Source: an uncultured Phycisphaerales bacterium (lineage in GTDB: Bacteria > Planctomycetota > Phycisphaerae > WQYP01). From it: 21,753 nucleotides of DNA. The notes under the pieces were generated by a model. That model saw only the letters and a program-made list of their open reading frames with translations. It was not told the DNA's origin and did not search any database. This document shows, piece by piece, positions 1 through 9,496 of this stretch. The stretch is taken from positions 1 through 21,753 of the forward strand of contig CAIPTQ010000023.1 in the NCBI GenBank assembly GCA_903868035.1, in the 5' to 3' direction. How positions within the stretch are numbered: position 1 is the stretch's first letter; every line of letters starts with the position of its first letter. The position numbers and the translations under genes are program-made.

Positions 1-240
1 AACGGGGGTGACTGCGATGGGCGGCGTGGGTGTGGGGTCTATCGGGGCGGGCGTGGGAGCAACGGGAGTGATTTCGATAGGCGGCGTGGGTGTGGGCTCT
101 ATCGGTGCGGGCGTGGGAGCAACGGGGGTGACTGCGATGGGCGGCGTGGGTGTGGGGTCTATCGGGGCGGGCGTGGGAACAACGGGGGCGACTGCGATGG
201 GCGGCGTGGGTGTGGGGGCTATCGGGGCGGGCGTGGGAGC
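1..240. repeat. 60-bp tandem repeats, 4 copies, continuing off the left edge
   Basis: Four consecutive 60-bp units (1-60, 61-120, 121-180, 181-240) differ at a few positions each; a degenerate start of a fifth is seen at 241-260. The unit equals 20 codons, so copy-number change keeps the minus-strand gene in frame. Several differences between units are silent or conservative in that frame. Confidence 0.95.
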
Positions 241-1062
241 AACGGGAACGACGTCGGTTGGCGGAACGGGATTAGCCGCTGGCGGATCGGCGGGGGGTGG
301 CTCGGCACCCTCGCGAGGCGACAGGTGAAACGCAGCATCGATGCAGACTGGAGGGTCAACACGATTACCGGAATACCAGACCGAGTCCACGATATAGAGG
401 AGATAACTGGAATCCACATGGAAAAGCGTCGTGCGATCACGGTAATCCGCAGTAGCCACAGAGTTGGTGTCCACTGTGAATTCGGCGACGAGCACCTCCC
501 AAGTGTTGGTGGGATCGCGGCTCGCCGGACCAGCGACGCCTGGAATGACAAGGCCTCCCTGCAGGCCAAACCATCGAGGATTGATCACAGTCACAGTATT
601 ATTTATGTAACACAAACTATTGGGACAATAAAACGATTGCTTTTCACCCCAATCAGCGATGCCATCATTAGAGATATTGGTTGCAGAGCCATTTTTGCTG
701 GCTGGATGTGGGAATAATGCCCAATTAACATTCGCCGCGACCAGGCCGCCGCCGGCCAACGCGCCGCCCCCCACCTGGCTGCTGGCCACGCCGAAAATTC
801 CGATATTTAAATAATCATTGGTAAAATCAGTATCTCCGGTGAGTTGGGCGAACAACTGGAGCGTATAAGTGGCGCAGTGCGGTCCCGCCAACTCCACGAC
901 ATGGCCGTCGGCACTGACGCCCAACTGGCCCGGGGCGAAGCGCAGGTCGTAGGTAAACCCGGAAAGCAGGGTGCGGGTTTCCAAGCGGTCGAGCTCGTAG
1001 ATGAGGTAGGATTTGTAGCGGCGGGAAAAACGGTGCGTGCGGAGGCGCTTCTGGTGGTTCAT
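1..1062 (-). CDS. LEPR-XLL-type secreted/surface protein with Pro-rich tail repeats (partial)
   Basis: The frame is open from an ATG at 1062-1060 to the left edge (354 codons) with no stop, so the 3' end is missing. A GGGAG ribosome site lies 8 bases before the ATG. The N-terminus is basic (many Arg, Lys and His to residue 17) and is followed at residues 27-34 by LETRTLLS, the planctomycete LEPR-XLL surface-protein motif. Residues 35 to about 250 form a globular part with four Cys that I do not recognise. From about residue 255 the protein becomes Pro/Ala/Thr-rich, and the last 80 visible residues are four 20-residue units of the form APTPAPIxPTPTPPIxVxPV, encoded by 60-bp tandem repeats. Such a tail is usually an extended linker or wall-spanning stalk. 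Export is inferred from the motif; the function is unknown. The plus-strand Gly/Val-rich reading of the same repeats is a shadow. Confidence 0.8.
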   Translation of the reverse strand, partial: MNHQKRLRTHRFSRRYKSYLIYELDRLETRTLLSGFTYDLRFAPGQLGVSADGHVVELAGPHCATYTLQLFAQLTGDTDFTNDYLNIGIFGVASSQVGGGALAGGGLVAANVNWALFPHPASKNGSATNISNDGIADWGEKQSFYCPNSLCYINNTVTVINPRWFGLQGGLVIPGVAGPASRDPTNTWEVLVAEFTVDTNSVATADYRDRTTLFHVDSSYLLYIVDSVWYSGNRVDPPVCIDAAFHLSPREGAEPPPADPPAANPVPPTDVVPVAPTPAPIAPTPTPPIAVAPVVPTPAPIDPTPTPPIAVTPVAPTPAPIEPTPTPPIEITPVAPTPAPIDPTPTPPIAVTPV

Positions 1063-1143
1063 GGGTTGTGCTCCCTGTCATGAAACCAAACATTAGCTTA
1101 AAATCTTAGAGAGTGCAAGCATATCCGAATCGATGATTCTGGA

Positions 1144-1157
1144 TATGGATATCCATA
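1144..1157. promoter_or_regulatory. Perfect 14-bp palindrome, possible operator
   Basis: TATGGATATCCATA is a perfect palindrome about 85 bp upstream of the surface-protein start at 1062. A second small inverted repeat (GAATC-GAT-GATTC) lies close by on the side nearer the gene. It could be a regulator-binding site for that gene. No function is shown by sequence alone. Confidence 0.3.
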
Positions 1158-1191
1158 AAATCGACCATGAAGCGCGTGGCACGCGGCGACG

Positions 1192-1382
<191 letters not shown>

Positions 1383-1415
1383 CTATTGGCTGGGTATTTT
1401 CCCATCCTCCACGGG

Positions 1416-1823
1416 TCATGGGATCAGCCAATTTTCGATGCGCAAGCCATCCACGCGCCGAAATTCCCGCACGTTGTTGGTCACCAGGGTCAGGTCCAGC
1501 GTCAGCGCGTGGGCGGCGATGAGAGTATCCAGCGGGCCGATGGGTGTGCCCGCGCGCTCCAGCGCCGCGCGCACGGCGCCGTAGGTTTCGGCGGCCTGGT
1601 TGTCAAAAGGCAAAATGGCCAGGGGCGCACAAAACCCGGCCAGCAATACCGAATTTTGCGCCGGTCGAGCTGACTTGGCCACGCCGTATTGCAACTCCGC
1701 CAGAGTGATGCTGGAGATCGCCACGGCATCCACGGGGTATTGCCGCAAACGGTCGAACACCCGGGGCGCCCGGCCGCGGATCAAGGCGATGCAGATGTTC
1801 GTATCCAGCATGAAATGCGTCAC
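1416..1823 (-). CDS. vapC: VapC-type PIN-domain ribonuclease toxin
   Basis: This 135-residue protein has the length and motifs of VapC toxins, PIN-domain endoribonucleases that cut RNA such as initiator tRNA or rRNA when the antitoxin is lost. The acidic metal-site residues are visible: Asp7 in LDTN, Glu43 in ITLAELQYG, Asp99 in PLDTLIAAHA, and the TNNVREF stretch near residue 116 where the last metal ligand usually sits. The chosen start is GTG at 1823-1821, which overlaps the vapB stop (GTGA, 4 bases) and has AAAAGG about 9 bases upstream. The in-frame ATG four codons later (MLDTN) is a plausible alternative. The gene is cotranscribed with vapB and lies between two copies of the ligA 3' end. 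Confidence 0.93.
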   Translation of the reverse strand: MTHFMLDTNICIALIRGRAPRVFDRLRQYPVDAVAISSITLAELQYGVAKSARPAQNSVLLAGFCAPLAILPFDNQAAETYGAVRAALERAGTPIGPLDTLIAAHALTLDLTLVTNNVREFRRVDGLRIENWLIP

Positions 1824-2077
1824 GTTCGCCGGCCTTTTCTTTGGTCCAGCGGCAGGCGTGCGTCGGCGCGCCGGGGCTGGTTGCGCTCGGCCATAAAGTC
1901 CTCATCGACGTGGCCGAGCGCCTGGCCCATCAAATCCCAGGCGGCATTCCGGGGGAACAGCAGCACGGCCGAGCCGATGCGCTTGATGCAGACCGCAGCG
2001 GAATCGAAGCGAAACTCCTTGGGCAAACGAACCGCCTGGCTGGCCCCGTTTTTGAACACCTTGGCAGTGGCGATCAT
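1820..2077 (-). CDS. vapB: VapB-type antitoxin (SpoVT/AbrB fold)
   Basis: This 85-residue protein begins MIATAKVFKNGASQAVRLPK, the N-terminal swapped-hairpin DNA-binding motif of AbrB-like VapB antitoxins. The polar, basic C-terminus is expected to wrap the toxin's active site. The ATG at 2077-2075 has a strong AAGGAG seven bases upstream; longer upstream starts would run through the promoter and lack a ribosome site. Its stop overlaps the vapC start by four bases, the usual translational coupling of this pair. As in other vapBC modules, the protein probably represses its own promoter, whose AT-rich, partly palindromic region lies immediately upstream (2091-2112). Confidence 0.9.
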   Translation of the reverse strand: MIATAKVFKNGASQAVRLPKEFRFDSAAVCIKRIGSAVLLFPRNAAWDLMGQALGHVDEDFMAERNQPRRADARLPLDQRKGRRT

Positions 2078-2102
2078 GGCGCGTCTCCTTAATCTATATT
2101 GT

Positions 2103-2131
2103 AGTATATACACTGGGACAACGCGGGGCAA
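2103..2131 (-). promoter_or_regulatory. Probable sigma-70-type promoter of vapBC
   Basis: On the minus strand TTGCCC (2131-2126) is followed by a 17-base spacer and TATACT (2108-2103). Transcription would start near 2096, just before the AAGGAG of vapB. The palindrome GTATATAC (2104-2111) overlaps the -10 box and is a candidate operator for autoregulation. Confidence 0.5.
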
Positions 2132-2187
2132 GATGCGCCACCCCGACCGGCCAGCGGGCAAATACGCCACCTTACGGTCGCGGCTCT

Positions 2188-4443
<2,256 letters not shown>

Positions 4444-4450
4444 CTAGAAT

Positions 4451-4478
4451 TTGCCTAACGGTTATTCTGGACTATATT
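4451..4478 (+). promoter_or_regulatory. Candidate sigma-70-type promoter
   Basis: TTGCCT, 16-base spacer, TATATT on the plus strand in an AT-richer patch of the intergenic region. It faces the small unknown gene at 4671. Confidence 0.4.
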
Positions 4479-4670
4479 GTCTGTAGAATCGGGTGCCGGA
4501 AGTTGTTTTCTTCGTCAGTTTACGCGAAGCCAATTGTTGAGCGTCAACCGTTCGGTGGCACTGGTTCTGCGCCGTGGCGGTGGAGCCATGTGCGTGTGGC
4601 AGGGTCGTTGATTCTGCGCGTCAGGCGACCTAAAGGTTCCTGTGGAGGGGACCTAGCGGAAGGTGACACC

Positions 4671-4973
4671 ATGGGGTTTGCAACCTTCAATCAGATTTCC
4701 GTGTATGACCTGCTGGCCATGGCTGATGGTACGCTCGAAGACACCATTACAGACATGGATTTCCTGGAGACGCTGGCGGGGCAGCGGTGCGTCGTGGTGC
4801 CGCCGTGGGTGTTGCTGACGTCGATGACCGGCAGCCTGACGAAGGTGACGCCGCTGGTGTTCACGGTGGACGGGGATTTGGACAAGCCGCGGATACTGCT
4901 GGCGGTGGCGAGATTTATGCGCCGGCGGCGGGAGCTGGGGATGGGGCGGTTTGGGCGGCGGTTCAGTATTTAG
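4671..4973 (+). CDS. Small protein of unknown function
   Basis: This 100-residue frame starts at an ATG with GGAAGG seven bases upstream, a good ribosome site, which is why I prefer it over the longer frame from 4407. The protein is acidic in its first half (MADGTLEDTITDMDFLETL, residues 17-35), has a hydrophobic central part (VVVPPWVLLTSMTG) and ends in a strongly basic tail (RFMRRRRELGMGRFGRRFSI). I do not recognise a family, and no signal peptide is evident. It lies 54 bp upstream of the glycosyltransferase in the same orientation, but the latter has its own TATAAT box, so an operon is uncertain. Confidence 0.55.
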   Translation: MGFATFNQISVYDLLAMADGTLEDTITDMDFLETLAGQRCVVVPPWVLLTSMTGSLTKVTPLVFTVDGDLDKPRILLAVARFMRRRRELGMGRFGRRFSI

Positions 4974-5012
4974 TCCGACTCACTACACATTCCACACCCA
5001 ACAGGTTGACCG

Positions 5013-5018
5013 TATAAT
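5013..5018 (+). promoter_or_regulatory. TATAAT -10 box nine bases before the glycosyltransferase start
   Basis: A perfect TATAAT ends nine bases before the ATG at 5028, and no ribosome site lies between. The mRNA would be leaderless or nearly so. No convincing -35 box was found at the usual distance. Confidence 0.45.
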
Positions 5019-5027
5019 TCCGCGCCT

Positions 5028-6251
5028 ATGGCTGCGCGGGTGCTACATGTTCTGGATGCGACGACGCCCTCGGATGCGATGGACATCCTGGCTCCACTGT
5101 TGCCGCGGCATGAGCATCGGCTGGTGGGGCTGGGGCATCGTTCGACGCAACAGTTGGCGCGGGGGGCGGGGATTGACGAGCCGATCACGTTTGTGCATGC
5201 CATGGGCTGGGCGGACCCAACGGGCTGGCGCGGCTTGCGGCGGGTGATCCGGGAATATGCCCCCACGCATGTACACGCCTGGGGGATCCCCGCGGCTATC
5301 GGCGTGTCGATGTCGCGGTTCAAGGGGCGGCGGCTGGTGTCGCTGGTGGACATGCCGCACGGGGGGTATCTGCGGTTGCTGCAGTTCATCCACAAGGGGG
5401 GGTTGTGGATGTCGGTAAGCCCGTGCCACTGGACAGTGACGACGACGTGGCTGAAGCGCGTACTGCACGCGCACGGCATCGCGGCGGATGCGGTGACGCT
5501 GATTCGGCCGGCGGTGTGCCCGCCCGCCTCCACTTTCCCTGCGCGCCCGGAAGTCAACGGCACGTGGGGGACGGCACGCGGAGCGGGCCTACTACTTTCC
5601 CCCACTTTCCCCGTGCGCCCGGAAGTCAACGGCGCACGCGCGGAGTTGGGGCTGCTGCCGGAGGATGGGCCGGTGATCTTGCTGGGCGGGGACGGGGGCT
5701 CGGGGACGGTGCTGGCGCAGCCGGGCATGGATCCGCAGCCGCACGGGGGGCGCGGGGGCCCGCGGCATGACCTGGGTTTGTGGGCGGCGGCGATCCTGCA
5801 GTTGATTTTCCCGCGGATTCGCGCCATCGTGCGCGAAGACCCGCGCGGCCGGCCGGACCCGGGGCTGGAACGGCTGATCAATAACCTGGCGGATGAGGCG
5901 GTGGTGGTGGTGGCGCCGGCCCAGTGGCCGTGGGGCAAGCTGCTGGGGGTGGCGGATGTGCTGCTGGTGACGCCGGACGGGCCGTTTGCGGCGGGGTCGA
6001 TCATGCAGGCGTTCGCGGCCCAGGTGCCGGTGGTGGGGACGCCCGTGGATGCGGTGCGGGAGCACATCACGGATGGGCACAACGGGCTGCTGACGGCCTC
6101 GACGCGGCCGCGGGAGATTGCCGCGGCGCTGGAACGGTTTTTCAATGAGCCGGAGCTGCGGACGCGGCTGACGCAACAGGCGCTGGCGGATGCGGAGACG
6201 CGGCATGACCTGGGGGCGCTGCTGCGGGGGTATGAGGCGCTGTACGGTTAA
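5028..6251 (+). CDS. GT4-like glycosyltransferase with repeat-derived inserts
   Basis: The 407-residue protein looks like a two-domain GT-B glycosyltransferase. It begins with RVLHVLD and an N-terminal domain containing HVHAWGIPAA (81-90). The C-terminal part has VILLGGDGG (216-224), the domain opening, and the donor-binding segment GSIMQAFAAQVPVVGTPVDAVREHITDGHNGLL (323-355), typical of family GT4. The sugar donor and acceptor cannot be told. Two oddities stand out. Residues 169-202 contain the peptide TFP(A/V)RPEVNG twice, 24 residues apart, around a palindromic repeat sequence at the interdomain linker. Residues about 226-248 are a second Gly/Pro-rich insertion. The first Glu of the usual E-x7-E donor motif appears replaced by Gly, so activity should not be assumed. 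Confidence 0.75.
   Translation: MAARVLHVLDATTPSDAMDILAPLLPRHEHRLVGLGHRSTQQLARGAGIDEPITFVHAMGWADPTGWRGLRRVIREYAPTHVHAWGIPAAIGVSMSRFKGRRLVSLVDMPHGGYLRLLQFIHKGGLWMSVSPCHWTVTTTWLKRVLHAHGIAADAVTLIRPAVCPPASTFPARPEVNGTWGTARGAGLLLSPTFPVRPEVNGARAELGLLPEDGPVILLGGDGGSGTVLAQPGMDPQPHGGRGGPRHDLGLWAAAILQLIFPRIRAIVREDPRGRPDPGLERLINNLADEAVVVVAPAQWPWGKLLGVADVLLVTPDGPFAAGSIMQAFAAQVPVVGTPVDAVREHITDGHNGLLTASTRPREIAAALERFFNEPELRTRLTQQALADAETRHDLGALLRGYEALYG
5531..5634 (+). repeat. Palindromic repeat element embedded in coding sequence, with 31-bp direct repeats
   Basis: Two direct repeats, 5531-5561 and 5603-5633, match at 29 of 31 bases with a spacing of 72 bp (24 codons). Between them, 5571-5598 matches 20374-20401 of the inverted-repeat element near the right end at 23 of 28 bases, in the same orientation and including the GGCAC...GCC palindrome core. 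The reading frame of the glycosyltransferase is kept throughout. Confidence 0.7.
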
Positions 6252-6286
6252 ACCAGAGGGCTGTTTCGCCGGGGCGCGGGATGCGG

Positions 6287-6292
6287 TATTCT
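6287..6292 (+). promoter_or_regulatory. -10-like box six bases before the TPR gene start
   Basis: TATTCT is followed by GTGGGC and then the ATG at 6299. No ribosome site lies in between, suggesting a leaderless transcript. This spacing is repeated at other genes in the window. Confidence 0.4.
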
Positions 6293-6298
6293 GTGGGC

Positions 6299-6622
6299 AT
6301 GCCGACGTTGGAACAACTTCTGCCGCTGCTGGCGGCCGAACCGGACGACGCGTTTGTACGCTATGCGGTGGCGATGGCGTATGCCAAGGAAGCGCGCCTG
6401 GCGGAGGCGCTGCGGGAGTTTGCCGAATTGCTGCGCCGGCATCCGGATTATGTGGCCGGGTACTTCATGGCCGGACGCACGGCCAAACGCAATGGGGATG
6501 TGGCGGAGGCCAAACGCTTGTTCGCGGAGGGCATCCGGGCGGCGCGGCGAACCGGGGACCGGCATGCGGAGAGCGAGATAGCCGAGGCGCTGGGGATGCT
6601 GGGGAATCAGCCTCCGGCGTAG
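6299..6622 (+). CDS. Small tetratricopeptide-repeat protein
   Basis: This 107-residue, mostly helical protein shows about two TPR units. Residues 19-50 read AFVRYAVAMAYAKEARLAEALREFAELLRRHP; residues 53-86 contain AGYFMAGRTAKRNGDVAEAKRLFAEGI with the typical small and large residue spacing. TPRs usually mediate protein-protein contacts; no enzymatic domain or signal peptide is present, so it is probably a cytoplasmic adaptor. I chose the ATG at 6299 because it begins the recognisable fold and sits six bases after a -10-like box; an in-frame ATG at 6281 would add six residues. The gene converges on rph with only six bases between the two stop codons. Confidence 0.75.
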   Translation: MPTLEQLLPLLAAEPDDAFVRYAVAMAYAKEARLAEALREFAELLRRHPDYVAGYFMAGRTAKRNGDVAEAKRLFAEGIRAARRTGDRHAESEIAEALGMLGNQPPA

Positions 6623-6628
6623 GCGCAT

Positions 6629-7447
6629 TCATACTGTTGTTGTCGGTTGGAGTTGCCGCGCCGCCTGCGACTGCGCCGCATGCAACTGGCGTATGGCCGC
6701 CGACGCCAGCGCGAGCAGCGCATCGAGTTGCTTGCCGGAGAAGGTCGCATGTTCGCCCGTGCCCTGCACCTCGACATAGGTGTTGTCGGCCAGCATGGCG
6801 ACGTTCATGTCCACCTCCGCCGCGACATCCTCGACATAGTCCATGTCCACCACCGGGGTGCCATTGACGATCCCCACGCTGATGGCCGCGACCTGGTTGG
6901 TCAGTATTTTTGCGGACGCCGGCAGCAATTCGGCTTTCCGGGCCGCCGCCAATGCATCATTGACCGCGACCCACGCGCCGGTGATGGCCGCGGTGCGCGT
7001 GCCGCCATCAGCCTGAAGGACGTCGCAATCCACAAAGAGGGTGAGTCCGCCGGCGGGCCCCTGCAATTGCGAAAGGTCGATGCAGGAACGCAACGCCCGG
7101 CCGATCAGCCGCTGAATTTCCACCGCGCGTCCGTCGGGCTTGGAGGTATCGCGTCTTTTGCGGGTAGGCGTGGATGAAGGGAGCATGGCATATTCCGCCG
7201 TCAACCACCCCCCCATTCCCGGACCCTTGGCCTTGAGCCACGGCGGCAAATCCCGCTCCAGCATTGCCGTACAGAGGACGCGCGTCGCGCCGAACGAGAC
7301 CAGCACGCTGCCGCCAGCATGGCATGTGAATTCCCGCTGAAACGAAATAGGACGCAATTGCGCGGGCGTGCGGCCATCGTGGCGGACCTGCGCACACAAA
7401 GATGTAGTGGTTTTAATGTGAGTCGCCGTGGAATGTTTGCGTTTCAT
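6629..7447 (-). CDS. rph: Ribonuclease PH
   Basis: RNase PH is a phosphate-dependent 3'-to-5' exoribonuclease that trims tRNA 3' ends, acting as a hexameric ring in the cytoplasm. The 272-residue frame shows the family signatures: RHDGRTPAQLRPISF (22-36), GWLTAEYAMLPSSTPTRKRR (80-99), EIQRLIGRALRSCIDL (110-125), the phosphate-binding DGGTRTAAITGAWVA (147-161), and DYVEDVAAEVDMNVAM (203-218). The ATG at 7447-7445 has AAGGAA a few bases upstream; a TTG six codons earlier is less likely. The N-terminus carries about 20 residues more than typical members before the RHDGR motif, rich in Thr and Lys. The gene converges with the TPR gene and is divergent from the peptidase gene. Confidence 0.95.
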   Translation of the reverse strand: MKRKHSTATHIKTTTSLCAQVRHDGRTPAQLRPISFQREFTCHAGGSVLVSFGATRVLCTAMLERDLPPWLKAKGPGMGGWLTAEYAMLPSSTPTRKRRDTSKPDGRAVEIQRLIGRALRSCIDLSQLQGPAGGLTLFVDCDVLQADGGTRTAAITGAWVAVNDALAAARKAELLPASAKILTNQVAAISVGIVNGTPVVDMDYVEDVAAEVDMNVAMLADNTYVEVQGTGEHATFSGKQLDALLALASAAIRQLHAAQSQAARQLQPTTTV

Positions 7448-7645
7448 GAAGTTCCTTTTTACCAAATCATGTCAATATAGGTAAATATTGTGACACTGTG
7501 AAATAATAACCGGAAATTCACAAAAAAAAGCCTAGACAATTTAAAAATAAACGTGTACAAGACAAAATCATCAATATTGCAGGTTACACATCCGGGTTCG
7601 ACCGAAGCGGTTGCGATTCTCCCATTTCGGCAACGGAGGGAAGAT

Positions 7646-9367
7646 ATGCATATATATTCCACGCACGAGCGGTCCCGCGCTCGCGCCCTTGTTGCCAAAA
7701 TGTTAATGGAAACGCTCGAATCCCGCATTCTGTTAAGTAGTGCGCCCGACAGCTTCACGCTCCATCTGACGCCCGCCCCACCCTTCGCCCAAACCGCTTT
7801 CTTGGCCCCGAACCCGAAAACCATCGCCCCGACCACGCTTGGCACCACTATCGCGCACGCGCCGAACAATCTGGCTGCCCCCCTGCCGCTGGTGGTCGCG
7901 CCGACAACAAAACCGCTCCTGGTCGCCCCGGTGATCCCACTGGCCCAAGCGCCGAATCCTGACACTTCCACCACCACCACCATTACCGCCGCCGGCGCAT
8001 CGGCCGCCGTCGTGGGCCGGTACATTTACTATGGCGCCACCGCCCGTTTCGGCGATGTCCTGGCCAGTGACAAATCCGTGCTGCTCCCCAATGCCACGGC
8101 GAACTTCACAAACGTCACGAGCTACACCGGGGGCATCAACGAGTTAATGATCGATGTCACCAATGCCTCCGCCACATATGGCGCCGGCGATTTTGTTTTC
8201 CGCGTCGGTCAATCCGGCGATCCTTACACGTGGAGCCTGGGGCCAGCGCCGGCGTCCGTAAGTGTCACGGCCGGGGCGGGGACCGGCGGCAGTTCGCGGG
8301 TCACGCTGCGATGGAACGCGGGCGCCATCATCAACCAATGGCTGCAAGTCATTTTCACCCCCGCCAGCGACACGTTCTACGTGGGCAACCTGGTCGGCGA
8401 CTTGGGCAACTTGCAGGTGACGGCGGCCACGGAAACCACGGTTCGCACCCATTCCACCACGCTGCTGTCGCCGGCGACGATCACCAACATATACGACTTC
8501 AACCGCGATGGCAGAGTCGATGCCACCGATCAACTGGTGGCCCGCGCCGCGGCGGGCGCAACCTTGACGGCCCTGGCCGCGCCTCCGGTGCCCGTGCCGC
8601 CGCCGGCCTATGACTGGCATACGCAGACGATCAACGGCGCACTGAACATCTGGGCGCCCAATCCCAGCAACTTTGGCACCACGTTCACCGTGACCGATCC
8701 GACCAAGCTCTTCGGACCCGATGGCATTCCGCAAATCGAGGGCGTCCACCAAAGCTCCATCGCGGACTGCTACTTCCTTTCCGCCACCGGGTCGCTGGCT
8801 TACTCCAATCCCAGCCGCATACAGTCACTCGTGCAGAACGACGCGGGCGGGGGCTGGGCGGTGACGTTCCAGTCCTGGAACACGCCGACCAACAGCTACG
8901 TGCCGTTGGTCATACACACGAGCAATCAGCTTTCCTCGACCAAGCAGGTGGTGTCCAACAACGAGGTCTGGTCGCTGGTGCTGGAAAAAGCCTACGCCGC
9001 CTTCCGGACGTGGAACGGCGTGACGAGCACGAACACGCTGGATTCGCTGGGCTGGGGTTTTGCCGGCTCGGCGCTCACGGACCTGAACGACCCCTACCAG
9101 TATGTCAGCATCAGTTCCACGAATGAAGCCGCCGTTTATGCCACGCTGCAAACGGCGCTCACGGCCCACCAGCCCATTCTTTACCAAACCAGCAGCAGCG
9201 CCCCGACGATGGTCAAGTCGCACGTATACGTGATCACGGGGGTGTCAACGGATGCCAACGGCGTGCGGTGGGTCAATACCTACAACCCCTGGGGTTTCTA
9301 TGACACCCGCAAGGAAACGGACCTGCTGGCCAATGGCATCGGGGCGTTGGTGGTGGGCGCGCATTGA
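7646..9367 (+). CDS. LEPR-XLL secreted protein: cohesin-like, dockerin-like and calpain-family (C2) peptidase
   Basis: The 573-residue protein starts at the ATG at 7646, with GGAGGG five bases upstream; a GTG 31 codons earlier has no ribosome site. Residues 24-31, LESRILLS, form the planctomycete surface motif, followed by a Pro/Thr-rich linker to about 120. Residues 134-275 resemble cohesin-like beta modules (FGDVLASDKSVLLPNATANF onward). Residues 283-300, YDFNRDGRVDATDQLVAR, form a dockerin-like calcium-binding motif. From about 355 to the end lies a calpain-type cysteine peptidase: Gln369 and Cys375 in HQSSIADCYFL, LEKAY (446-450), His526 in KSHVYVITG, and Asn547 in YNPWG, the full catalytic set. 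Calpain-like peptidases cleave proteins, often after calcium binding. Extracellular location is inferred from the motif. Its substrate is unknown. Confidence 0.88.
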   Translation: MHIYSTHERSRARALVAKMLMETLESRILLSSAPDSFTLHLTPAPPFAQTAFLAPNPKTIAPTTLGTTIAHAPNNLAAPLPLVVAPTTKPLLVAPVIPLAQAPNPDTSTTTTITAAGASAAVVGRYIYYGATARFGDVLASDKSVLLPNATANFTNVTSYTGGINELMIDVTNASATYGAGDFVFRVGQSGDPYTWSLGPAPASVSVTAGAGTGGSSRVTLRWNAGAIINQWLQVIFTPASDTFYVGNLVGDLGNLQVTAATETTVRTHSTTLLSPATITNIYDFNRDGRVDATDQLVARAAAGATLTALAAPPVPVPPPAYDWHTQTINGALNIWAPNPSNFGTTFTVTDPTKLFGPDGIPQIEGVHQSSIADCYFLSATGSLAYSNPSRIQSLVQNDAGGGWAVTFQSWNTPTNSYVPLVIHTSNQLSSTKQVVSNNEVWSLVLEKAYAAFRTWNGVTSTNTLDSLGWGFAGSALTDLNDPYQYVSISSTNEAAVYATLQTALTAHQPILYQTSSSAPTMVKSHVYVITGVSTDANGVRWVNTYNPWGFYDTRKETDLLANGIGALVVGAH

Positions 9368-9383
9368 GCATCCGGGTAAGGGC

Positions 9384-9496
9384 CGGCGAATCAATCACTG
9401 ACAGAAATCGTGGAACCGACGCCCTCGTCGGATGCGGCCGGCACTGGGTGATCGAAAAGCCGACGAGGGCGTCGGCACCACATTATTGTCATTCAA
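9384..9496. repeat. Inverted-repeat (REP/MITE-like) element next to tRNA-Ser
   Basis: Two 22-bp arms, 9410-9431 and 9460-9481, are inverted copies matching at 20 of 22 bases; the inner 16 bp (CCGACGCCCTCGTCGG) are perfect. The loop is 28 bases. Weaker inverted similarity (TGACA near each end) extends outward. The left end, GGCGAATCAATCACTGAC, matches the left end of the element at 20303-20425 at 16 of 18 bases. The element fills the space between the peptidase stop codon and the tRNA 3' end, and could also act as a transcription terminator. Confidence 0.65.

Noticed and set aside
1..260. CRISPR-like array at the left edge
   Set aside because: The 60-bp units are contiguous with no unique spacers, and they encode an in-frame protein repeat.
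8..328. Plus-strand Gly/Val-rich open frame of 106 codons
   Set aside because: It is the complement of the Pro-rich tail repeats of the minus-strand surface protein. That frame has an N-terminal surface motif and a ribosome site; this one has neither.
4970..6145. Minus-strand open frame of 391 codons antisense to the glycosyltransferase
   Set aside because: The plus-strand frame has recognisable GT-B motifs; the antisense product has no family features.
7553..7645. Upstream GTG start adding 31 residues to the calpain-like protein
   Set aside because: No ribosome site before the GTG, while the ATG at 7646 has GGAGGG and places the surface motif at the usual distance from the N-terminus.
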